A stretch of DNA of 11,943 nucleotides from Sinorhizobium sp. GTDB lineage: Bacteria > Pseudomonadota > Alphaproteobacteria > Rhizobiales > Rhizobiaceae. Shown piece after piece: positions 7,298 to 11,943 of the stretch (position 1 is its first letter; each line of letters begins with the position of its first letter). The translations under genes were made by a program, and so were the position numbers. The stretch is taken from NCBI GenBank assembly GCA_031178305.1, contig JAPSJG010000063.1, positions 1 to 11,943 of the forward strand, read 5' to 3'. A model generated the notes under the pieces. That model saw only the letters and a program-made list of their open reading frames with translations, did no database searches and had not been told where the DNA came from.

Positions 7298-7401
7298 CGC
7301 AGGAATGAGGAAAAGTGTGCGCGGTTTTCCGCCCGCATCCCCGCGCTAATTTCACGTTCATGATGTTAGGTCGGTCCGACCTAACATCATCGTGATCTAG
7401 A
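7295..7401. repeat. RIME-like palindromic intergenic repeat, copy B
   Basis: This copy is strongly similar to 1592-1705. Palindrome 1 (7295-7348) begins with TAGCGC, whose TAG is the stop codon of the FliO-like gene, and ends with GCGCTA. Palindrome 2 (7360-7390) is perfect: 15-base arms starting ATGATGTTAGG around a single central T. The element lies between two convergent genes and could act as a two-way transcription end, although no T-run follows. Confidence 0.85.
7360..7390. terminator. Perfect 15-bp palindrome between convergent genes
   Basis: Arms of 15 bases pair perfectly around one base, so the RNA from either strand would fold. It is placed between the FliO-like and lipoprotein gene ends. 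Terminator action is inferred from position and structure; there is no T-run, so it may only stabilise 3' ends. Confidence 0.4.
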
Positions 7402-7458
7402 GCCGTTCACTGCCGAAGCGCTTCCCGTCGTCGGGCGTCGCTGCCCGGCATTCTCAGT

Positions 7459-8010
7459 TCAGTTCACCGCCGGCGCCGCCGGTTCGCCCCAGCTGGAAAT
7501 CGGCCGGCCGGCCTTGGTCGCCACCCGCATGTCGTAGAGCTCAAGCGAGGCCTGGAGCTGCTGCATGTCGTTGCAGCGGTTGATGATGCCACCGATATAC
7601 TGCACGCAGTCGCTGGCGCTTCCCTGCACCGAACCGGTCGCCCAGTCCTGCACGACCCCGTCGGCGCCTACCAGGAAATAGGAGAGCCGGTTGTTCTGCG
7701 AAACGGTCGAACCGCCGACCAGGCCGGCGAAATTCGTGCCGGTCTCCGTCTTGGCGCCGGGCGCCATATGCCGGTAGATCGTCATACCGTTCGTCAGCCG
7801 CGTCTCGCCGATCATTGGCCCGAAGGTGGCTTCCGAGCCGGAAAGCCGCGCCATCGGCGATTGGCCGAGACTGGCGACCTCCGCATAGGGCTTGCCCAGC
7901 GCGTAGCTGGTGAACGAGCGATTAGCGGCGTTCTCCGCCTTTTCCGCCACCTGAGAGCACCCCGCCAGAGCGATGGCGAAGCCGATCGATAGAATTGCCA
8001 TGAAGCGCAT
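7459..8010 (-). CDS. Predicted lipoprotein of unknown function
   Basis: The 183-residue protein starts with a lipoprotein signal peptide: MRFMAILSIGFAIALAGC, with lipobox LAGC and C18 as the likely lipidated residue. The mature part has a motif YFLVGADGVVQDWATG (about 111-126), which resembles the outer-membrane lipoprotein pattern in which a small beta-domain follows the anchor, and two further cysteines (C135 and C146) that could form a disulfide. Since residue 19 is serine, outer-membrane sorting is more likely than retention. I do not recognise a named family; relatives are simply called hypothetical or lipoprotein in rhizobia, from memory. The ribosome site (GGGGG near the start) is weak. 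It is convergent with the FliO-like gene and is separated from dksA, upstream on the same strand, by a dksA terminator and a repeat. Confidence 0.82.
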   Translation of the reverse strand: MRFMAILSIGFAIALAGCSQVAEKAENAANRSFTSYALGKPYAEVASLGQSPMARLSGSEATFGPMIGETRLTNGMTIYRHMAPGAKTETGTNFAGLVGGSTVSQNNRLSYFLVGADGVVQDWATGSVQGSASDCVQYIGGIINRCNDMQQLQASLELYDMRVATKAGRPISSWGEPAAPAVN

Positions 8011-8144
8011 GCCGAACCCCCTTGCCGGCTGCCGCCAAGAAAAGCCCTGAATGCCTCTCGGCTGTCATTCGGCCGCCGCATATCCCCTTACCCGTCTTCC
8101 TTGCTACCAGATTCCCGGGGTTTGGGAGCCGGTGCCTCGGCGTT

Positions 8145-8217
8145 ACAGCGCCCAGTGTCTTATCAGACGCGCAAAGGTCGTCCTTAAATCGAGGTCAATT
8201 AAGGAGACATGCAGTAG
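8145..8217. repeat. Two-stem mosaic intergenic repeat, copy 2 (internally shortened)
   Basis: The copy starts ACAGCGCCCAGTGTC, contains TCAGACGCGCAAAGGTCG, then jumps to CCTTAAATCG and ends AATTAAGGAGACATGCAGTAG-like as in copy 3. About 30 bases present in copy 3 (the end of stem 1 and the left arm of stem 2) are missing. Only CCTTAA/TTAAGG remains of the second stem. Confidence 0.75.
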
Positions 8218-8266
8218 GTCGTCCGGATGTTCGAAAGGTGCACTGAATCCGCGAAGCCAACAAGAA

Positions 8267-8290
8267 ACGGCGCGGTCAAAGCCGCGCCGT
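8267..8290 (-). terminator. dksA terminator
   Basis: On the minus strand ACGGCGCGG, a 6-base loop and CCGCGCCGT form a perfect 9-bp stem followed by TTTCTTGTTGG. It starts 22 bases after the dksA stop. This is the clearest terminator in the window. Confidence 0.8.
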
Positions 8291-8312
8291 GGAAATATAC
8301 AAGCTTGAAGGT

Positions 8313-8732
8313 TCACTCGTCGCGATAGACTTTTTCGCGACGCTCATGGCGCTCCTGCGCCTCGATCGAAAGCGTTGCGATCGGCCGCGCGTCCAGACGC
8401 TTCAGACCGATCGGCTCGCCGGTCTCCTCACAGTAGCCGTAGGTGCCTTCATCCAAACGCTGCAGAGCAGCGTCGATCTTGGCGATAAGCTTCCGCTGGC
8501 GATCCCGGGCGCGCAATTCGATGGCCCGGTCTGTTTCTGAGGAGGCGCGGTCTGCGAGGTCCGGGTGGTTGGCGCTCTCCTCTGCCAAATGGTCCAGTGT
8601 CTCCCGGGCTTCTCTGAGGATATCGTTTCTCCAGGCATTCAGCTTTGCGCGAAAATATGCCCGGTGATTGGCATTCATGAATTCCTCGTCCTCGGAGAGG
8701 ACGTAGGTACTAAGATCGATCTTCTCACTCAA
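8313..8732 (-). CDS. dksA: RNA polymerase-binding transcription factor DksA (single-cysteine type)
   Basis: From TTG 8732 the protein has 139 residues beginning (M)SEKIDLSTYVLSEDEEF. A coiled coil spans about residues 25-90, with the tip motif DLADRAS (D58, D61, A63), the DxxDxA signature that reaches into the secondary channel of RNA polymerase. The C-terminal globular domain is GTYGYCEETGEPIGLKRLDA then RPIATLSIEA. Of the four zinc cysteines of the E. coli protein only C101 remains; the others are T104, S122 and A125. Zinc-independent DksA proteins with few cysteines are known in alphaproteobacteria. DksA with ppGpp lowers rRNA transcription and adjusts amino-acid and stress genes in starvation. 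The frame extends to 8795, but AGGAGAA (8738-8744) and the family N-terminus favour TTG 8732. Confidence 0.92.
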   Translation of the reverse strand: MSEKIDLSTYVLSEDEEFMNANHRAYFRAKLNAWRNDILREARETLDHLAEESANHPDLADRASSETDRAIELRARDRQRKLIAKIDAALQRLDEGTYGYCEETGEPIGLKRLDARPIATLSIEAQERHERREKVYRDE

Positions 8733-8737
8733 CGCGA

Positions 8738-8744
8738 TTCTCCT
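8738..8744 (-). promoter_or_regulatory. Ribosome binding site deciding the TTG start of dksA
   Basis: On the minus strand AGGAGAA lies five bases before TTG 8732. The upstream ATG codons at 8795 and 8753 have no comparable site. Confidence 0.8.
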
Positions 8745-8767
8745 GAAGAACATCTCATTGCGGCGGT

Positions 8768-8796
8768 GTATAGACCTATGGAAGCGTTGATTCAAG
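8768..8796 (-). promoter_or_regulatory. Predicted housekeeping promoter of dksA
   Basis: On the minus strand CTTGAA (8791-8796) and CTATAC (8768-8773) are separated by exactly 17 bases. This differs in only two positions from the rhizobial housekeeping pattern CTTGAC-N17-CTATAT, as I recall it. Transcription would start near 8761, giving a leader of about 28 bases before TTG 8732. The longer start at 8795 would lie within the -35 element, which supports the shorter protein. Confidence 0.65.
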
Positions 8797-9230
8797 CCTT
8801 GCCGCCGCCAATGAAACGCATTTTAGAATCGCCTTCTTTCCAGGCTAACTGGCGAATATTTCATCAAAATTTCACACAATCACGTGACCGCCGCATTTCC
8901 GCCTTCCACCGCAAATTGCGCTTCCCCGAAAAATCGCTTCGGGCCTTGCGACGTGGGTCGGCCGTTTCCCGCTGCGATACCCGCTGCATCCAAGCGTCGT
9001 TCAACTCGGTCCCGCCGGGCAAGCTTTTTTCGACCAGGTTGATCTTTGCATCCGGCGCAGGAAAAGGTATCGGCTCGGGTGGTGTGTTTGCCGCAATACA
9101 GCGCCGCGCGTCTTTTCAGACGCGCAAAGGTCGCTGGAGCACTTTGAATTGCTGCATGTCTTTGTGCTTAATCGGGGTCGATTCAAGGAGACATGCAGTA
9201 GCCTTCGAACGAACAGCAGCGGATGCGTCT
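8797..9230. other. Divergent intergenic stretch between dksA and the SixA-like gene
   Basis: Beyond the dksA promoter, this stretch holds a small stem CCCGAA/TTCGGG (8925-8943) and the full mosaic repeat copy (9098-9201). A plus-strand frame is open all the way from 8565 into the phosphatase gene, but its sequence here is low in conserved character and includes the repeat, so I treat it as non-coding. Confidence 0.5.
9098..9201. repeat. Two-stem mosaic intergenic repeat, copy 3 (most complete)
   Basis: Stem 1 contains GCGCGTCT, loop TTTC and AGACGCGC, with ACAGCG/CGCTGG around it. Stem 2 (9152-9198) pairs CTGCATGTCTTTGTGCTTAA with a right arm ending AAGGAGACATGCAG. The copy ends 29 bases before the SixA-like start, so it probably lies in that gene's leader or promoter region. 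Confidence 0.8.
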
Positions 9231-9767
9231 ATGCAAAACAACGTCGCCTCGGCATTCCGCCTCTTCCTTCTTCGACACGCCCGCTCCGGCTGGGCCCTGC
9301 CGGGGCAGAGAGACTTTGACCGCACGCTCGACGACCTCGGACGTGCCGAGGCCCAATTGACGGCGCAGGCCGCGGCCGAGCGCGGCATACGCCCGGACCT
9401 CATCCTGTGTTCGACCGCAGTGCGCTGCCGCCAGACCGCCGAGCCCCTCTACCGAACACTCGGCGAAGACATCGACATCCTTTACATGGACGAGCTTTAT
9501 ACCGGACCGGTGGCCTTCTACAGGAGCCTGGTGGAGGCTCACGCAGACCGAGCCTCATTGATGCTTGTCGGGCATAATCCCATGATCGAGGAGTTATTCC
9601 GCCAGCTTCTCGGCGAGGAAGTCGCCGCAGCGGCTCTGGGGGAAGGCTATCCGCCCGCCGGACTGGCCGTCATCGATATTCCCTCGCGGCCGGCGCGGGG
9701 CGGCATTTGGACGGGGAAGCTTTCGAACCTGCTGGTGCCGCAGGCAGAGGCGGCTGAAAGGCAATAA
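9231..9767 (+). CDS. SixA-type histidine phosphatase
   Basis: The 178-residue protein belongs to the histidine phosphatase superfamily (branch 1). The catalytic RHG-type motif is LFLLRHARSGW with R15 and nucleophile H16. R65 lies in LCSTAVRCRQTAE, and the second catalytic histidine H115 lies in LMLVGHNPMIEEL. The short length and the absence of a cap insertion fit the SixA group; E. coli SixA removes phosphate from phosphohistidine on HPt-type phosphotransfer proteins. A similar role in a two-component or PTS pathway is inference. Start ATG 9231 was chosen because the family N-terminus begins just before LFLLRHA; the ribosome site is weak. The open frame extends upstream to 8565, but that part crosses a repeat and the dksA promoter. 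Downstream lies a response-regulator remnant and then ycjX. Confidence 0.85.
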   Translation: MQNNVASAFRLFLLRHARSGWALPGQRDFDRTLDDLGRAEAQLTAQAAAERGIRPDLILCSTAVRCRQTAEPLYRTLGEDIDILYMDELYTGPVAFYRSLVEAHADRASLMLVGHNPMIEELFRQLLGEEVAAAALGEGYPPAGLAVIDIPSRPARGGIWTGKLSNLLVPQAEAAERQ

Positions 9768-9789
9768 GCTCACCTCAGCCATATTCCGC

Positions 9790-9963
9790 GGGGCCGATGA
9801 GTATTGACCAAGCCGGCCGCCTTCGATGAGGTCGTCGCGCGCATCGAGGCTCTGATTCGGCGCGGCAGCACGACCAAAATACCGACTACGCTTACGTTTG
9901 ACGATCCGTGCCTCGGTCTCGCCGCCAAGGGACTTCGCGTTGCTCGAAGAACTTATGGCCTGA
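9790..9963 (+). pseudogene. Decayed OmpR/PhoB-type response regulator fragment
   Basis: Fragments of a response regulator are readable in several frames. GADEY (9790-9804) is followed, after a missing T, by LTKPAAFDEVVARIEALIRRG (9804-9866), the typical end of a receiver domain with the conserved lysine and the linker that follows. TTLTFDDPCLGLA follows, matching the start of the winged-helix domain. After an apparent internal deletion the sense resumes in another frame as PPRDFALLEELMA (9922-9960), the conserved PREFxLLExLM helix of OmpR-type regulators, ending at TGA 9961. The receiver start is absent and nothing convincing follows, though a weak DVIASL (about 10038-10055) may echo DVHIxxLR. 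Multiple frameshifts and the missing ends mark it as a dead gene. A cognate sensor kinase is not visible. Confidence 0.75.
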
Positions 9964-10163
9964 GCTCGGCGCCATGGTGTGCGTCCGGCGAAGCGCAACG
10001 TCTCGATTTCATCGCCCCTGGGGAAACGTGTCAAATCGCCGATGTCATTGCGTCGCTGGAAGGAATTCCTATATCGCGGCGACACGCAGCACGAATGCGT
10101 GTAACTCTGACGGACACCGGCAGTGACGCTCCATCATAGGCATTCCCAAGGGGACCGAGGTAC

Positions 10164-11621
10164 TTGGCATCCATTCTCACCAACTTCAAAGACGATGCCC
10201 TGATCGCCATTGACACTCTTGCGGATCGCGCGGCCGGGCTCGTCAATCCCGCCGTCCGTCTTGGCGTCACCGGACTGTCGCGTGCGGGCAAGACCGTTTT
10301 CATCTCCTCGCTCGTGCATAATCTGCTGAACGGAGGTCGCCTGCCGCTGTTCGAGCCCATCCGCTCCGGCAGGGTTTCGAAGGTCCGCCTCGAACCGCAA
10401 CCCGATGATGCGGTTCCGCGTTTTCAATACGAAGACCATATAGCCGCGCTTGTGCGCGACCGTGCCTGGCCGGATTCGACCCGGGCAATCTCGCAACTCC
10501 GCATCACCCTCGACTACGAGAGCGCAAGCGGCTGGAATCGGATCTTTTCTCCCGGACGGCTGTCGATCGACATTGTCGACTACCCCGGCGAATGGCTCTT
10601 GGACCTGCCGTTGCTCGCACAGGATTTCCGGCAATTCAGCGAGAGCACGGTCCAACGGGCACGCTCCGGCAGCCGCGCCGCATTGTCGCGGGAATGGCTC
10701 GCCCTTGCTTCTTCGATCGGAGCGGAAACTACGGCCGACGAGGCCAAGGCGCGCCGCCTCGCCGAGAACTTCACGAACTACCTCAAATCCTGCAAGACCG
10801 ATGATCGCTCGCTGTCGACATTGCCGCCGGGGCGTTTCCTGATGCCTGGCGACCTCGAAGGTTCGCCTGCGCTTACCTTTTCGCCCCTCCCCGAGCTTCC
10901 CAAGGGCAAGCCGCCGAAAGGCTCGCTCTGGGCGATGATGGAGCGCCGCTACGAGGCCTACAAGACGCATGTCGTCAGTCCCTTCTTCCGCGAGCACTTC
11001 GCCCGCCTCGACAGGCAGATCGTGCTCATCGATGCGCTGCAGGCTATCAATCGCGGGACCGAGGCATTGCGGGATCTCGAGCAAGCGCTCGCCGATGTTC
11101 TCGCCTGCTTCCGTCCCGGCGCCAATTCGTGGCTCTCCTCCTTTCTCACGCGCCGGATCGACAAGGTGCTGATCGCCGCTACCAAGGCCGATCATCTGCA
11201 CCACGAGAGCCACGACAGGCTGGAGCGGATCACGGCGCGTCTCGTCAGCCGCGCGGCCGAACGAATTGGCATGAGCGGCGCCGGTCTCGAGGTCATGGCG
11301 CTTGCATCCGTCCGCGCGACACGCGAGGCAACGGTGAACCACGACGGCCACGTCCTGCCCGTGATCGTAGGCACGCCGATCTCCGGCGAGAGGATCGATG
11401 GCGAGATCTTCGACGGAGAAAAGAAAACGGCGATATTTCCCGGGGACTTGCCGGAGTATCCTGATGCTCTTTTCGAGGATGCTGCGCGCTCGCCGGAACT
11501 GAATTTCGTCCGCTTCCGCCCGCCGCATCTGGAAGAGACGCGCGGTGGCTTGAAGCTTTCCGTGCCGCATATCCGGCTCGACCGGGCCATGCAGTTCCTG
11601 CTGGGAGACCGCCTCGCATGA
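10164..11621 (+). CDS. ycjX: YcjX-family P-loop NTPase
   Basis: The 485-residue protein matches the YcjX (DUF463) family. The Walker A motif GLSRAGKT is at residues 37-44, preceded by VNPAVRLGVT. IDIVDYPGEWLLDLPLL (135-151) is the characteristic family block that takes the place of the switch region of GTPases. Later IVLIDALQAINRG, IDKVLIAATKADHLH (NKxD-like TKAD) and LKLSVPHIRLDRAMQFLLGD fit the family end. YcjX is a cytosolic nucleotide-binding protein tied to envelope stress in E. coli, where ycjXF are controlled by the phage-shock activator PspF; no such activator is visible here. The start is TTG 10164, with AAGGGG at 10148-10153 as a possible ribosome site. The stop overlaps the next start (ATGA), so the two genes are translationally coupled. 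Confidence 0.9.
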   Translation: MASILTNFKDDALIAIDTLADRAAGLVNPAVRLGVTGLSRAGKTVFISSLVHNLLNGGRLPLFEPIRSGRVSKVRLEPQPDDAVPRFQYEDHIAALVRDRAWPDSTRAISQLRITLDYESASGWNRIFSPGRLSIDIVDYPGEWLLDLPLLAQDFRQFSESTVQRARSGSRAALSREWLALASSIGAETTADEAKARRLAENFTNYLKSCKTDDRSLSTLPPGRFLMPGDLEGSPALTFSPLPELPKGKPPKGSLWAMMERRYEAYKTHVVSPFFREHFARLDRQIVLIDALQAINRGTEALRDLEQALADVLACFRPGANSWLSSFLTRRIDKVLIAATKADHLHHESHDRLERITARLVSRAAERIGMSGAGLEVMALASVRATREATVNHDGHVLPVIVGTPISGERIDGEIFDGEKKTAIFPGDLPEYPDALFEDAARSPELNFVRFRPPHLEETRGGLKLSVPHIRLDRAMQFLLGDRLA

Positions 11622-11943
11622 ATGACGACTTCAAACATCGACATCGCAAGCCGGCAGCGTTTTCGGTCGAGCCCGAGGGGCGACGGGAACGGGTCGAGCA
11701 GATCCAGCGCGCACCGGCAAGCTTCAGCGACCAGGTGATCATGACGCCCGATGCGGAGGATCCTTTCATGGCGACCACGGCGGCCGTGGACGCGCTCAAT
11801 CCGCCCGAGACGAAGCCGCGTCGCAGCCGCCTGTCCTTTGGCAAGATCGCTTTCGGCGCGGCGGCTATCGTGCTTTCGCTCGCTGTCGGCGTCTGGACTG
11901 ATCGCCTGGTGCGCGATCTGTTTGCCCGTACCGACTGGCTTGG
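11618..11943 (+). CDS. ycjF: YcjF/DUF697-type membrane protein, N-terminal part (cut by the window edge)
   Basis: ATG 11618 overlaps the ycjX stop as ATGA, and the frame stays open to the edge, giving 108 residues. A polar, charged N-terminus (MNDDFKHRHRKPAAFSVEPE, then a region with many acidic residues and prolines) is followed by a basic patch KPRRSRLSFGK and a membrane segment at about 83-101 (IAFGAAAIVLSLAVGVWTD). This layout and its place directly after ycjX fit the YcjF (TIGR01620/DUF697) family, inner-membrane partners encoded with YcjX. The diagnostic C-terminal DUF697 domain lies beyond the window, so the call depends on context and on the N-terminal layout. Confidence 0.8.
   Translation, partial: MNDDFKHRHRKPAAFSVEPEGRRERVEQIQRAPASFSDQVIMTPDAEDPFMATTAAVDALNPPETKPRRSRLSFGKIAFGAAAIVLSLAVGVWTDRLVRDLFARTDWL

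Larger units (their letters stand above)
8011..8312. other. Intergenic stretch between dksA and the lipoprotein gene
   Basis: It holds the dksA terminator (8267-8290) and a shortened mosaic repeat (8145-8217). Short plus-strand ORFs here follow the repeat sequence and are not gene-like. No clear promoter for the minus-strand lipoprotein gene was found. Confidence 0.5.

Noticed and set aside
9190..9201. Minimal ORF ATG-CAG-TAG after AAGGAG in the repeat
   Set aside because: The spacing from AAGGAG to ATG is only two bases, and copy 1 does not keep the stop. The bases are explained by pairing of the stem arm.
8565..9230. N-terminal extension of the SixA-like protein to 400 residues
   Set aside because: The added part crosses the dksA coding region, its promoter and a mosaic repeat, and the phosphatase family begins just before the LFLLRHA motif.
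10134..11570. 478-residue minus-strand ORF
   Set aside because: It mirrors ycjX, whose P-loop and family blocks are clear. The minus product shows no domain.

Overview
The window looks like chromosomal DNA from a fast-growing rhizobium, most likely Sinorhizobium/Ensifer. The DNA is GC-rich. It carries a full-length CckA hybrid kinase, a DksA of the single-cysteine alphaproteobacterial type, a BA14K-like protein, and two families of palindromic intergenic repeats of the kind scattered through Sinorhizobium genomes. The genus call rests on protein style and repeat recognition from memory, not on a search.

Layout, left to right. (1) Positions 2-331 hold the 3' end of a pseudouridine-5'-phosphate glycosidase gene (psuG). 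(2) Positions 332-2757 look accessory: a non-coding stretch with a strong hairpin, a polytopic membrane-protein gene broken by two -1 frameshifts, an intergenic repeat, a secreted or anchored protein with two BA14K-like modules, and a doubtful 28-codon ORF. (3) On the minus strand, 2758-5965 hold cckA and, further downstream, a small zinc-ribbon (zf-TFIIB type) gene. (4) Divergent from cckA, a FliO-like membrane protein gene runs right (6335-7297) and meets a convergent lipoprotein gene (7459-8010, minus). (5) dksA follows on the minus strand (8313-8732), with a recognisable promoter and terminator. (6) On the plus strand come a SixA-type histidine phosphatase (9231-9767), a decayed OmpR-type response-regulator remnant, and a ycjX-ycjF pair with overlapping stop and start codons that runs off the right edge.

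Functional themes. The core carries cell-cycle and stress control: CckA (start of the CckA-ChpT-CtrA phosphorelay), DksA (with ppGpp, RNA polymerase control), and a SixA-like phosphatase whose family acts on phosphohistidine. A FliO-like gene sits beside cckA, which is notable because CtrA pathways control flagella in alphaproteobacteria. YcjX/YcjF belong to an envelope-associated GTPase-like pair.

I see no evidence for a new multi-gene system such as a defence island, CRISPR array, prophage or insertion sequence. The most interesting items are the three-copy mosaic repeat with compensatory base changes in its stems, the doubly frameshifted membrane gene with a T7 run, the response-regulator remnant, and the FliO-like gene whose stop codon lies inside a palindromic repeat.
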